Part shown: positions 43,468-55,267 of the stretch, piece by piece
Position numbering within the stretch: the first letter of the stretch is position 1
Layout: every line of letters starts with the position of its first letter
Assembly: GCA_964006375.1 (NCBI GenBank)
Contig: OZ023262.1
Location: 90,243,654-90,307,653 of the forward strand
From: Tillus elongatus
Taxonomy: Eukaryota > Arthropoda > Insecta > Coleoptera > Cleridae
Direction of reading: 5' to 3'
DNA: 64,000 nucleotides
Made by a program: the position numbers and the translations under genes
The notes under the pieces: model-generated
The model's input: the letters and a program-made list of their open reading frames with translations, nothing else
Told to the model about the DNA's origin: nothing
The model's database searches: none

Positions 43468-46400
43468 TAGGTTGTTTGGGAGTCTTTCGTTTTTCATGCT
43501 ATTGTGCAGATACGTTTTGATTCTTTTTAAGGTACTCATACTCTTTCACAGGAGTCGGTTGCTACAGAAACATTTAACATTAACTATACTAGTTTCCATA
43601 TCTAGGCTAATACATCTTTGAGGTCCCCGTTTATTAAAAATTTAAAAAGCTCTTTGTGCGGCAATTTCTTATCGTCCGTAACTTTACATTAGTTTGCCTT
43701 TCAATTTTGGTCCATCGCAGAATGGACAAACGGTTGTTTATCTTTTCAGACTATCACCTGGAATATTTTGTGGACTATTGACATTGTAAAGTGTGGTTTC
43801 TTTTTTTTTCCAAAAGTTCTTTGAAATCTGGTTTGTGGAATTCTTGTAATCTGCTTTCCCAATTCACTATTGTACTATCTTATATTTCATATAAACCTAT
43901 TCTTAACTTTCCCAGCTGTGTCTCATTAAATTAGGACTTCTGGAGTGTTCTACATCATCATCGCTTTCTTCCTCTACTTTATTGTTAGGGTAGGCAGGCA
44001 TTACTTTTTCAGTTTCTCTGCATACGCCTCAACACTTTAATCACCTCTCAGTTTTGTAGTACAATTCAGACAATTCTGTACATCCAAATTGCATCCCTTT
44101 ATATCCATGGCTTTCATTTGAAGAATATAAAACAAAATCGTTGTATATTAAAATATTTGATCATACAAATCTAACAAGAATACAAATTTTTAATTGTTTA
44201 ACTGGCTTTAAAGTCCTGAAGCTAAGCTTATAGACGTACTGTCTCAGCCACCCTTGTGTAAAACCTCATACAGTGCGGTTTACAACTATAAAAAGGTGCG
44301 AGAATTGTTGAGGCCGCTCGTGAATGAAAATTCTAGCGTGTTTCACTGCGATGTGGCAGCTCAAATGCCCGTTCTTGAAGAAGAACAGTTCTTTTGATAG
44401 ACCGAGAAAGAAAACTATAGAAATAAGTTAGACTTGCTACGAACCATTTAACGTTTGAAATTGTGTTTGAGGCATGGACCAACACAAAATTCAACTGATG
44501 GGCGTAACAGTGAATAAACAATTAATGTAGAAAATGCTGTTTGGTAAGCGTGTTGATGACCGCTAGATTTACCAGCCATCGTGCTTGCACCATCGCAAGT
44601 CCAAAACACCAATTTTGTTTATCCTATTTTTCCCTTTCCGTAACACATCCATTAATACGTTTGCAAAACCTACTGCTGCTTTATTTTTCGAAACGTCATA
44701 AAAACCAGCAAACCTGTTTTCGACTACAGCAGTCTGTGCATTTGCATATCAAAGAGCAATGCTCCTGTGTTGTGTCTGCCTGAATCGGAACAAAGTGTAC
44801 ATTTTCAAATTCGCTAAAAATGTGTCCATTAATAAGGTAAGTAACACACTCAACTAATTAATGCTGTAGTCAGCCGAAGTTCCCCTAAATACTGTGGACC
44901 TTTTAAATATGCTTCTTCTTCTGCCAGAAAGTCCAGCAATTTTAAATAATGTCCTTTATTTAAGGACGTTTCTGACTCGTCGTGACCTCGAAATGCCAAT
45001 TCCTACCGAGACGGAAAGCATGCTGTTGAAATAAGTCTTTTAACTGTAACTGGTGGGCCCTAACTTTGAAATGATAAAAAAAAGTTTTTTCTTTAATTTT
45101 ATTGGTTTTGTGCAAAATAATCATATTTATACTTACAACTTATGAAAAAAAAAACTTTAACGTTTTTGGTACATATCAAAAATTGTGATACGGCGTTTTT
45201 ACCATTAGATAGCGCAGTCCCATGGAAATACCGCATTCAGAGAGCTTTTTGTTTATATTACTCGTCGAAGTAAAGTCTAAGTAGTGGAATTTTCCTTTAC
45301 GTAATAGTAAAGAATTTTTTCACGCCCGAGGAGGTCCCACCCCATACATCAAGGGGCCGGTGAAGTCCCAACGGACGTTTCCGGTTCTGGTGTATGGGTC
45401 GGTTTCCCTTATAAGCAAAAATGATGATGGCTTCTCCTTGTACAAAAGATTCCGGAGGTAAAATACCCCTCCATTCGGATCTCCGGGAGAGGGGTGTAGA
45501 GGGGACGCCAAAATCAAGATTTAACATATTCTTTTCGAATACATGTGGCCTTAATTCTAACCTGAACTCCGTCCACCATTTCCTCCAGGCTAACAGGCCC
45601 AACTCCTCTTCCTCACCGAAACCCAAATCAGTGCCAAAAACGGCCACTAATCACCTTAATTACCCGGTGTATGAGCTCCTTACTTCCTTTAGATTGCATG
45701 GAGGCGTGTGCCCATACGTCCGCAGCAATCTACCCTGCACCAGACTCCCAAATTTAGAAGCTGGAAGAAAAGACATACTATGGATTAAACTCTCTATCAG
45801 GGCTGCAACTAAATTCATCTGTTGCATTTACCGGTCACCTTCTGACAACAACTTTGTCCAGCTCTTTGACTACCTTTCTGAAAAAGCCTACATCTGATTT
45901 CTGAATATCCTTCCTCCGAGGTCACTATTCTTGGTGACTTCAATGTCCATAGTAAGGAATGGCTAGGATCTTCGAAAACCGATCCACAAGCGAGAGCAGC
46001 GGAGGTCTTTGCAGTCAGCAATTCTTTAGCCAATATGGTTCAGCAACCTACTTTCCTCGTATCCCAACACACAAATCCCTTGAATCTCCTTCTTACTACA
46101 AAACCTGAATGCTATAAGATATCAGTCACCGCCCTCCTTGGTCGCTCAGACCACGACATGATCACTGCTTCCTGTGCAATGCAACCCGAGGTCACACAGT
46201 CATCACACCCACGTATCGTTTGGCACTATAACTCCGCAAACTGGGACGAAATGCGGGATTACTTTTCCTCATTTCCACGGGCGTCTGTCTGCTTCTCTCA
46301 TCCTGACCCCTCTGATATCTCACAAAACGTCACCGAAATTATCCAAGCTGGCATGGAATTTTTTATTCCACGTACACAGAAAACCTCTTCAGCCACTCAA

Positions 46401-47563
46401 AAGTCCTAGTTCTCCTAATCCTGTGACAAGGCCAGACTTGAAAAGGTCAAAGCTCACAAAATCTTCTACACAATCCCAGTCAAGAAAACCGTCAAGCATT
46501 TAACCACTCAAGAAACCGCTATGTCCGCATTCTTTCTGAGGCAAAAAACTCGTTTATTAACCACATCAAAAACAAAGTCCTCTTAAGTTCCAACGGCGGC
46601 AAACCCTTCTGGACTCTTGCTAAATCTATTGGGAAGAATTTCTGCAAAAGCACGTTCCCACCTCTTGTTTCAGGGGATGAAATTGTTTCTACCGCCCTGA
46701 GTAAGGCTGAACTTTTTGCTTCGTTGTTCGCCGGCAATTCTACTCTCAACCCACCTCCAAATGTTCAACCACCAACAGTCCCCAATGTCGCGCATAAAAT
46801 TGCAGATATCATTTTCAAAACTAAAAAGGTACGAAAGATGCTCTCTTCTCTTAATACCAGGAAAGCCTCTGGCCTTGACGAGATCCCAGCAATTGTTCTC
46901 AAAAAATGCGCACCAGAACTTGCTCCTGTCCTGACTCGTCTGTTTAAGATATCTTACAATAAAGGCATATTCCCTAGTAACTGGAAAACTGCTGGAGTAC
47001 AACCCATCTCCAAGAAAGGATCCAAAGCGCTTCCTAGCAACTACAGGCCTATTTCTCTCCTTTCAGTCGTCTCTAAAGTGATGGAAAAGTATATAAATAC
47101 CGAATTATTAAATTTCTTGCAAAACACAGTCTAATCCACGACAGGCAGTATGGATTCCGTCAGCGCAGATCGACTGCCGACCTCCTTTCCTTTGTCACCC
47201 ATTCTTGGAACAAGTCTATGGAACTACACGGTGAATCCCAGATTGTCGCTCTAGACATATCCAAAGCATTCGACCAGGTCTGGCACGCAGCGCTGCTTAA
47301 TAAACTTGTCCTTTATATAAGAACGTTTCTGACACATCGTGACCGCGAAATGCCAATTCCTGCCGAGCCAAAAAGCATGCTGTTGAAATAAGTCTTTCAA
47401 CTATAACTCTGTTTTGATCTACTTTTTCGTTATCTTTAATTGCAGACAGGCGTTCACTTTCGGCGATAGCAGGGTCAATTCTGGTCTTTCCTATTTGATT
47501 AAATTTAACATCTAGAAAGACATGATGTGAAGAACATTCAGCTTTGTTCATTTTTTCGGTCAT
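43468..47563 (-). pseudogene. Old ZMYM1-like hAT transposase, interrupted
   Basis: Minus-strand pieces in order. 47563-47307 is the N-terminal part, ending LISTACFLARQELAFRGHD. From 45050 downward a second version of the same segment (ELAFRGHDESETSLNKG) continues with degraded central sequence. 44521-44333 reads FIHCYAHQLNFVLVHASNTI. Near 43470-43560 is the dimerisation motif STLKRIKTYLHNSMKNERLP. Stops and frameshifts are frequent. Between the N-terminal piece and the rest lies family J copy 3. The segment around QELAFRGHD occurs on both sides of that insertion (44943-45050 and 47306-47412), at roughly 85 percent identity by eye. Confidence 0.8.
45282..47306 (+). mobile_element. Family J LINE, copy 3 (5' half only)
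   Basis: Plus strand. The start (GTAGTGGAATTTTCC) matches the 5' end of copy 4. Frames in order: the leader peptide region MMMASPCTKDSGGKIPLH, the endonuclease region (FNIFFSNTCGLNSNLNSVHH, LWIKLSIR, CIYRSPSDNNFVQLFDYL, VTALLGRSDHDMITAS) and the RT start (KVRKMLSSLNTRKASGLDEI, SNWKTAGVQPISKKGSK, NYRPISLLSVVSKVMEKYI). It ends just after motif A (LDISKAFDQVWHAALLNKL) at 47306. Lacking its 3' end, it was cut by a later rearrangement rather than by ordinary 5' truncation. Frameshifts near 45900, 46400 and 47130. Confidence 0.83.
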
Positions 47564-47694
47564 GTTTTTTAAACTGTTCTCCCCGAGCCCTCACTGGCAC
47601 CACTCGGTGTCGTTTGACGAAAACAGTAAACAATAAAAGCAAAACACTTTGTATCATTTAACACTTCCGGCTAACTTGCCGACTAAACTTGGCA

Positions 47695-48060
47695 AGAAAA
47701 TACAACAAGGTTTTCCGCAAAAATTTTGAGTTTCCTTTCGAAAAAAAATTTTTCTTTAAAAATTACATATATATTTTAATGAAATTTGGTGCATATATAT
47801 CCTCGGATAAGACCTTACTACGTGCCAAAACTCAACTTTCTAAGTTTATATAAAATGGAGTTATTTAACTTTTGAATTTTCTTTCTAAAAAAAAATTTTT
47901 CTCCAAAAAGTACAAAGCTATTTTAATAAAATTTGTTAAATATGTTGCCTTGAGAAACACCTTGCCACGTACCGAAATTCAGCTGTCTAGATTTACATAA
48001 AATTGAGTTATTAAAATTTGAAAGATTTAATAAAAATTCACTACCATAACGCACTTGCTG
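47695..48060 (+). repeat. Family A repeat, copy 8 (right half)
   Basis: Contains AAGGTTTTCCGCAAAAATTT, two successive versions of the CTTTCGAAAAAAAATTTTTC / ATGAAATTTGGTGCAT module (47735-47880 and 47880-48010), and ends in CACTACCATAACGCACTTGC with TGCGTC. The internal module is duplicated in this copy. Confidence 0.6.
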
Positions 48061-48344
48061 CGTCTAGAACTTTTTTGTATTATGATGTTGTACTCCTTTG
48101 TTCGTTATTATGGAGTGGTAGATTGAGCATTATTGATTGAGTTTATTAAGTATCTGTAGGCAACCATTTTGTGTGTGTGGGTGTATTAAGTGTTTAGGTA
48201 TAGTGATGTCTGTTTGTTTAGGTTTTCTGTATATTTTGTATTCAATCTGGTTTTCTTTTCTGATTAGTGTTAAGTATAGGACGTTTATGATGTTATTTGA
48301 TTCTTTTTCTATTGTACTGCAGCATTCCAAAAGATCAAATTAGG
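48061..48344. other. Spacer between family A copies
   Basis: T- and G-rich plus strand. A 66-codon minus-strand frame at 48330-48130 contains LIRKENQIEYKIYRKPKQTD, which resembles retroelement (for example Penelope-like) RT fragments with YRKPT motifs. This is too little to call firmly. Confidence 0.35.
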
Positions 48345-48560
48345 TACGTACGTTGCAAATGGCTTGGATAAATTCGTTAGCCAGGAAAATCGGCCCAGGT
48401 TTTCCCGGAAAATTTTCTGTTTTCTTTCGGATAAACTATATACCTCAGGAAATAACAAAGTAGGGGCAACCAGATTTGTTGCGCTGGCTTCTGCCATCAA
48501 GAGTATCCTATGAACCAAAATTCAGATCTCTATGTTAAAAGACAAAAAAGTTGTGGGTAT
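48345..48560 (+). repeat. Family A repeat, copy 9 (right-half fragment)
   Basis: Shows TAAATTCGTTAGCCAGGAAA, TTTTCCCGGAAAATTTTCTG and AGATCTCTATGTTAAAAGAC, paralleling 42.73-42.92 kb. The terminal signature is missing. Confidence 0.5.
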
Positions 48561-48934
48561 GCCTCTGATAAAAAAAAGTTAAAACGTCAAAATTGAATTA
48601 TGGTAGTCGTATTAATATGAGTGAAAAATACGACACGATATGACTAACCAGCTCCTAGATCTGTGTCAGTAACAAGTAACTTACGTACCAAAATTTAGGT
48701 CTGTAGGTTTAAAGGCAAAAAAGTTATAGGCATTTAAAGAAAAATTGAGATTTTCCTCTTAAAACGACACAGTCGCCATTTGAAACGTCAAAATTGGCAA
48801 TGATTAGGCAAAGAAGGAATACAGGTTGTGAGAATATTTTGCAAACCCTTAAGTTTCAGCTTCAACCATAATTGTCATTTTCTCTGATGCTTTGGTAGTA
48901 GTGTCAATTATAGAGTTTATTGGTCTATAATTTT
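48561..48934. other. Spacer, possibly more family A interior
   Basis: Contains another ACCAAAATTTAGGTCTGTAG / GGCAAAAAAGTTATAGGCAT module resembling copy 9, so part of it may belong to an expanded copy. No gene. Confidence 0.4.
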
Positions 48935-49080
48935 TAGCGAATGTTTGCAAAAAATATTCGTTAATGAGGAGACCACCACTTTTGAATTTTGAAAAAATTT
49001 CTTCAAATGAGCGCGAACAAGGCTCGTTAGAACCTACACCCGGGGTTAGTTTCAGTTTTTATCTGTTTTCATATATACAG
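48935..49080 (+). repeat. Family A repeat, copy 10 (left core)
   Basis: The core block: AGCGAATGTTTGCAAAAAAT, CAAATGAGCGCGAACAAGGC and CACCCGGGGTTAGTTTCAGT. It stops at a TACAGGGTGAGGCATTTC sequence (49077 on) that looks like a mariner-type end. Confidence 0.6.
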
Positions 49081-49302
49081 GGTGAGGCATTTCTACGGTA
49101 AAACTCAATAAATATCCGCTCTATACTAGATAATACGAGAAAAAATTGTATTTGGTAATTATAGAATGTCTTGAGCTGCATCTTATAAAATCAGTTTTAA
49201 GTGGCCTATAAGTTGTTGGTGATACATTTTTTTTTAATCGAACACATTATTATATTTTAACATTTTCCATCGAAATATAATGTTTGTAAGAAAAGCAACT
49301 TA
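49081..49302. other. Spacer after a solo mariner-type end
   Basis: No gene. The mariner-type end near 49077 has no visible partner. Confidence 0.35.
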
Positions 49303-49612
49303 GGACGCAGCAAGTGCGTTATGGTAGCGACATTTCATTATATGTTTAAAATTTCAATAGCTCCATTTGCTATTAACCTAACGTTCGTTGGCTAGGAACC
49401 AGTTTTTTCGGGAACATTTGGAGATTATTTTCGAAAATTTTCTTACATTTTCAAATAATAAAGTTCTTATGATGAAATATAGTACATTGTTTCTACTATA
49501 TAGGTTATACTGGAACCAAATTTCATGCCTGCTTTCTTTAAAAGAAAAGACATATTTGGCTTTTAAAAAGATTTTTATGAAAATTCACTACCATAACGCA
49601 CTTGCTGCGTCC
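49303..49612 (+). repeat. Family A repeat, copy 11: short, both termini present
   Basis: 310 bp. The left arm at 49303-49338 and right arm at 49577-49612 are 36-nt inverted repeats matching at 33 of 36 positions and beginning GGACGCAGCAAGTGCGTTAT. The interior has the right-half modules (GTTGGCTAGGAACCAG, TTTCATGCCTGCTTTC). This copy defines the family ends. I see no convincing target duplication. Confidence 0.75.
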
Positions 49613-49719
49613 AGACTTTTTTTGTTTTGTTTCAATTTTCTGCTCTAAACATAACTGTTAAAAATGGCTTGAATTCTAAATAGAAATTCCACTAAATCAC
49701 CACTATCCAATGCAAAAGC

Positions 49720-49866
49720 TGTTAAAAATTATCGCCGGTATAGAAAATGAAACGCTCTGTTCGATGCTTCGATATCAACTAACTTTATTCTTATTGAACT
49801 ACAACAGTGTTACCAACATTGTTTAGAGGGCGCTAAATTTTAAATATTCGCTATTAATTTTTAACA
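49720..49866 (-). repeat. copia 3' LTR
   Basis: 147 bp, TGTTAAAAATTATCGCC...TTAATTTTTAACA on the plus strand. Confidence 0.95.
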
Positions 49867-49899
49867 CACCCACTTAGAGAATATTTAAAAATAAATTCA

Positions 49900-52800
49900 T
49901 TATGCTAAACCTAAACACTTAACAAACTTATCATGTTTAACGCTAGTTAAACCTTTAGTAAACATATCAGCTGGCATCTCTGAAGTAGGTAAGTATTTTA
50001 AGACAATCTGATTTTTAGCAATAATTTCTCTTATATAATGGTGCCTTATGTCTATATGTTTACTACGCTTGTGATACATATGATTATATGACAGTTTCTG
50101 CGCTCCCATATTATCATTATAAACTACTACAGGCCCATCAACACCTATTAGATCTTGCAATATATTTTTTAAGTATATGGCCTCTTTAGCAGCCTCTGTG
50201 ATTGCCATATACTCAGCTTCTGTGCTTGATAAGGCAATAGATATCTGCTTCCGACTTTCCCAAGAAATAGGACCATTTGACAGTAAGAAGCAAAAACCTG
50301 TGTAAGATTTCCTGTCCACATTGTCACTACCCCAATCGGAATCAACAAAACCTTTCAATTCAGTATCATTTTTTGAAAATTTTATTGAATAATCTGCAGT
50401 GCCCTTTAAATATCTCAAAATACGTTTGGCACACATCCAATGACTATTGTCATAATTATTATTGAACTGACTTAAGTAACTTAAACTATAACTAATATCA
50501 GGTCTTGTTAATACTGATAAATACATTAGACTTCCTATTAAAGTCTGGTAGGGATACTTAGTTTTATTCTCTTCGGTCAAAACTACTTTTTCTAAACTAA
50601 CTTTTGCCTCCATTGGCGTACATACAGCTTTAGCATCTTTCATGTTAAACTTATCTAACAATTTTAATATATAATCTTTCTGATTTAAAAAAATATTTTT
50701 GTCCTTATCAATATTAACTGCCATGCCTAAGCACTCCTTAATTTTTCCCAAATGCTTAATTTTAAATCTAGACTTCAACTCTTTTTTCAAAAAATCTGCT
50801 TCTTTGATACTATTTGAAAATAAGAAAAAATCATCTACAAACAACGCTACAAGAGTAAATACATTTTTCGATCTTTTACTATAAATGCAAGGCTCATAAG
50901 CTGATTGAACATAACCTAGCTCTAGTAAAACATCATGTACCTTTTTATTCCAAGCTCGTGACGACTGTTTCAGCCCATAAATGGCTTTCTTTAACTTTAA
51001 AACTTTATTTTGATTCACATTCATACCTTGAGGCATTTGCATATATAAACATTCTTTTAAATCTCCATTTAAGAAAGCAGTCTGCACGTCTAGGGGATAT
51101 ATATCTAACCCTAATTTAACAGCTAATGCAAATAACAGTCTCAAATTAGAAAATCTTATGACTGGTGCAAAAGTCTCATCGTAGTCTATACCTGGTTGTT
51201 GAACAAAACCTTTTGCCACTAGTCTCGCACGATACCTAATTTCACCTTCACAACTCACCTTTCTCTTAAGCACCCACTTACATGGCACTATCGTTGACAA
51301 ATCATTAGGTAGGTCCACTAGTTCCCAGGCGTCGTTTTCTCTGAAGCTTTCCAACTCTTCTTTTATAGCTTGCCTCCACATCTCGGCATCTGGCCTGGAG
51401 AGAGCTTCTTTCAACGTAACAGGATCACTTTTAACTTCACAAATATCTTTGCACATCATATAAGTCACAAAATCTTCATAACCTTTCGGTTTTCTTTCCC
51501 TGTCAGATTTTCTTATAGTTTCTGAAGTTGACACTAATTCTGTAGGTGTGTAATCACTATCTTCTTCTTCTTCTCTGGAATATTCACTTCCTGAATCACT
51601 TTCAGAATTTGTTTCAGAAGTTACCTCAGTTTCAACACCCACTGAATCTTCAATTTCTAACAATTCATTATTATTTTCTTCTATAACAATTTCTAAACTC
51701 TTTTTTAAGTTATCATTTCTACTTGGTCCTTCCATAACTATCACATCTCTACATATTTTAACTTCATGCTTTTCATAATCATATAATCTATAGCCTTTTG
51801 TTTGTTCTTCGTATCCCACAAAAATAACTTCTTTTGACTTTTTATCCCATTTTTGTCTGAAATTTTTAGGTACGTGCATCATTGCATGACTGCCAAAAAT
51901 TCTCAAATGCTTCAAGTTTGGCCTTTTTCCATTCCATACCTCAAACGGTGTCTTGTCAATGCCCGAAGCAATTGATTGATTTCTCAGGTACATCGCACAA
52001 TGCACAGCTTCTGCCCAAAATTTAATTTCTAGATTTGCATCATATAGCATACATCTCTCTTTCTCTACTAACGTTCGGTTTAGTCTCTCCGACATACCAT
52101 TCGGTTCAGGTGTATAACTGTTAGTAGTCTGATGTATTATACCATTTGACTTCGAATAATTTTCAAATTCATTTGAACAAAATTCTCCACCATTATCTGA
52201 TCGTAAAAACTTAATCGACATATTCTTATGTTTTTCCACCATTGCCTTAAAATTTTTAAAACACCCAAATGCTTCATCCTTACTTTTTAGAAAATAAACA
52301 AAGCCCATTCGACTAAAATCATCTTCGAATGTTAAAAAATACTTGGACCCTCCTAGTGACTGTGTTTGCATTGGTCCACATATATCAGTGTGAGTAATTT
52401 CTAACAATGATGAGGCCCTTGTACCAGTGTTTTTAAATGACAATTTTGTTTGCTTACCTTCGCAACATGTAATACATTTTTTTAGATCAAACTGTCTTTG
52501 TCCTTGACATTCCATTCCTTCGACTGCTCCATTTACCATCTTGTTCAGGTACGCTGTATTTATATGCCCCAACCATCTGTGCCACGTCTGCCCCGTGACC
52601 AGAGCTACTGCAGGTGCTGCTACAGGAGAAACTTCCTCAGGTATATTTAACTTATACACACCTTCTTGCAGATTAGCTGTCGCAAGCAGTTCATTATCTC
52701 GATTGAAAATCTGGCAAATCTGGTCACCAAATATCACAGAATTTCCATTTTCAATAATTCGGCTTACAGATAATAAATTGGTTGTTAGTCCCGGCACACA

Positions 52801-53811
52801 CATGACATCTGTTACGGTAATATCCAAACACTGACTATCCACTAACGTTTTTAGTGCTACATCACCTGTACATTTAACTGCAAGTTTTTCTTTATTCGCT
52901 ACCATGATCTCAGGAAATTTCGGATGATCCTTATTTTTCACCCAATCTTCATTTGTAGTGAAATGACAACTAGTCCCGGAGTCTACGTACCAATCTTTAC
53001 TACTGAAGTTTCCATTTGAAAACACCACATTAAAGAAATGTTTGTTTTTTGATGACGCGGCATTGCCACCACTAGCTAATTGTTTTAGTTTTGGACACTG
53101 ACTTCGAAAATGTCCCTTTTCTTTGCAATTCCAGCAAGTTACATTTTCTTTTAAATTCGAATTTGCTTCATGTCCATTTTTGTTGAATTTGTCAGTTTGC
53201 GGATGGGCCATTTGTGTCCTCCTGTGCCGATAACTTAAACTTGAATTACTACCAGCAGCAAACGCCATCCCACTGCCAGTATCTGTACTATCCATATCTA
53301 GAAGCTTCGGCTTAATGGAGTCAACTGTCACTTTCTGCCCGCTATTATCGATAGCCATCACCATCGGTTGATATTTTTCAGTTAAACCGGCTAACATGAT
53401 AGAACCTAAAATTTCATCCCCGATATCTAAACCCGTACCACTTAACTTTTGTCCAGTATCAGCTATTCGATTAACATATTCCGTCATAGAGCCACATTCA
53501 TCAAGACGTGTTGAAATTAACTTTCGCAGCAAACTTATTTTACGCGTTTGCCCGGAATCGTCGAATAAATTATTTAACGTCTTCCACAATTCCACCGTGG
53601 TTTTTGCACCTTTTATATGTACAAACAATGACGAGTCTAATGGTAATATTATTTTAGCCTTCGCTTTTGCATCGTGATCAGGAACCACCTCTGTAGTACA
53701 CTTAGATAAACCTTCAAGTACTAGAAAGTTTTCAACAGCAAATGACCATTCTGCGAAATTTTCGCGGCCTTTTAGTTTCGGCACATTCACTATGTAATTA
53801 TTCGATGCCAT
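49900..53811 (-). CDS. copia Gag-Pol polyprotein
   Basis: The frame is open from 53853 (1317 codons). I prefer the Met at 53811 (MASNNYIVNVPKLKGRENF), which starts the typical copia Gag, giving 1303 residues. Positions below count from 53853. Gag with a CCHC knuckle near 241 (CWNCKEKGHFRSQC). Protease WYVDSGTSCHF near 290. Integrase zinc region (HRWLGHINTAYLNK, CITCCEGKQ, about 425-465). Integrase core Asp in THTDICGP (about 489), Asp in RSDNGGEF (553) and Glu in NGMSERLNR (588). An acidic linker lies about 740-770. RT has VQTAFLNGDL (about 926), YGLKQSSRAWN and FVDDFFLF (about 1006; Phe where Tyr is commoner). RNase H has VDSDWGSD, SSTEAEYMAI (about 1213) and KHIDIRHHYIRE. No stop, so probably functional. 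Confidence 0.95.
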   Translation of the reverse strand: MASNNYIVNVPKLKGRENFAEWSFAVENFLVLEGLSKCTTEVVPDHDAKAKAKIILPLDSSLFVHIKGAKTTVELWKTLNNLFDDSGQTRKISLLRKLISTRLDECGSMTEYVNRIADTGQKLSGTGLDIGDEILGSIMLAGLTEKYQPMVMAIDNSGQKVTVDSIKPKLLDMDSTDTGSGMAFAAGSNSSLSYRHRRTQMAHPQTDKFNKNGHEANSNLKENVTCWNCKEKGHFRSQCPKLKQLASGGNAASSKNKHFFNVVFSNGNFSSKDWYVDSGTSCHFTTNEDWVKNKDHPKFPEIMVANKEKLAVKCTGDVALKTLVDSQCLDITVTDVMCVPGLTTNLLSVSRIIENGNSVIFGDQICQIFNRDNELLATANLQEGVYKLNIPEEVSPVAAPAVALVTGQTWHRWLGHINTAYLNKMVNGAVEGMECQGQRQFDLKKCITCCEGKQTKLSFKNTGTRASSLLEITHTDICGPMQTQSLGGSKYFLTFEDDFSRMGFVYFLKSKDEAFGCFKNFKAMVEKHKNMSIKFLRSDNGGEFCSNEFENYSKSNGIIHQTTNSYTPEPNGMSERLNRTLVEKERCMLYDANLEIKFWAEAVHCAMYLRNQSIASGIDKTPFEVWNGKRPNLKHLRIFGSHAMMHVPKNFRQKWDKKSKEVIFVGYEEQTKGYRLYDYEKHEVKICRDVIVMEGPSRNDNLKKSLEIVIEENNNELLEIEDSVGVETEVTSETNSESDSGSEYSREEEEDSDYTPTELVSTSETIRKSDRERKPKGYEDFVTYMMCKDICEVKSDPVTLKEALSRPDAEMWRQAIKEELESFRENDAWELVDLPNDLSTIVPCKWVLKRKVSCEGEIRYRARLVAKGFVQQPGIDYDETFAPVIRFSNLRLLFALAVKLGLDIYPLDVQTAFLNGDLKECLYMQMPQGMNVNQNKVLKLKKAIYGLKQSSRAWNKKVHDVLLELGYVQSAYEPCIYSKRSKNVFTLVALFVDDFFLFSNSIKEADFLKKELKSRFKIKHLGKIKECLGMAVNIDKDKNIFLNQKDYILKLLDKFNMKDAKAVCTPMEAKVSLEKVVLTEENKTKYPYQTLIGSLMYLSVLTRPDISYSLSYLSQFNNNYDNSHWMCAKRILRYLKGTADYSIKFSKNDTELKGFVDSDWGSDNVDRKSYTGFCFLLSNGPISWESRKQISIALSSTEAEYMAITEAAKEAIYLKNILQDLIGVDGPVVVYNDNMGAQKLSYNHMYHKRSKHIDIRHHYIREIIAKNQIVLKYLPTSEMPADMFTKGLTSVKHDKFVKCLGLA

Positions 53812-53901
53812 TTCCGTTAACGTTCTCGCGAAACACACAACGTTATACTTCACAATTCTTTACCGGCATTCCCAGCTAATTGCACACGTGGCTATTAGCA
53901 T

Positions 53902-53916
53902 CTGGGCCCCATAACC
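53902..53916 (-). other. copia primer-binding site (initiator tRNA-Met half)
   Basis: The plus strand reads CTGGGCCCCATAACC, directly abutting the 5' LTR at 53917. Initiator tRNA-Met has CTGGGCCCATAACC around its anticodon, so only one extra C distinguishes them. Copia elements are known to prime from a cleaved initiator tRNA half. Confidence 0.8.
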
Positions 53917-54063
53917 TGTTAAAAATTATCGCCGGTATAGAAAATGAAACGCTCTGTTCGATGCTTCGATATCAACTAACTTTATTCTTATTGAACTACA
54001 ACAGTGTTACCAACATTGTTTAGAGGGCGCTAAATTTTAAATATTTGCTATTAATTTTTAACA
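53917..54063 (-). repeat. copia 5' LTR
   Basis: 147 bp, one difference from the other LTR by eye. Expected to carry the promoter, reading leftwards. Confidence 0.95.
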
Positions 54064-54068
54064 AAAGC

Positions 54069-55267
<1,199 letters not shown>

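Larger units (their letters stand above)
49720..54063 (-). mobile_element. Complete Ty1/copia LTR retrotransposon
   Basis: 4344 bp on the minus strand with the 5-bp duplication AAAGC (49715-49719 and 54064-54068). The LTRs are 147 bp, 49720-49866 (3') and 53917-54063 (5'), TG...CA, and differ at one position by eye (TATTCGCT against TATTTGCT). Next to the 5' LTR, the plus-strand sequence CTGGGCCCCATAACC (53902-53916) is the initiator-tRNA-Met anticodon-arm sequence with one extra C. The primer-binding site is therefore of the copia half-tRNA type. One open polyprotein. Confidence 0.95.

Noticed and set aside
45815..46033. Minus-strand frames opposite the family J copies
   Set aside because: Shadow frames of the endonuclease-RT coding strand.
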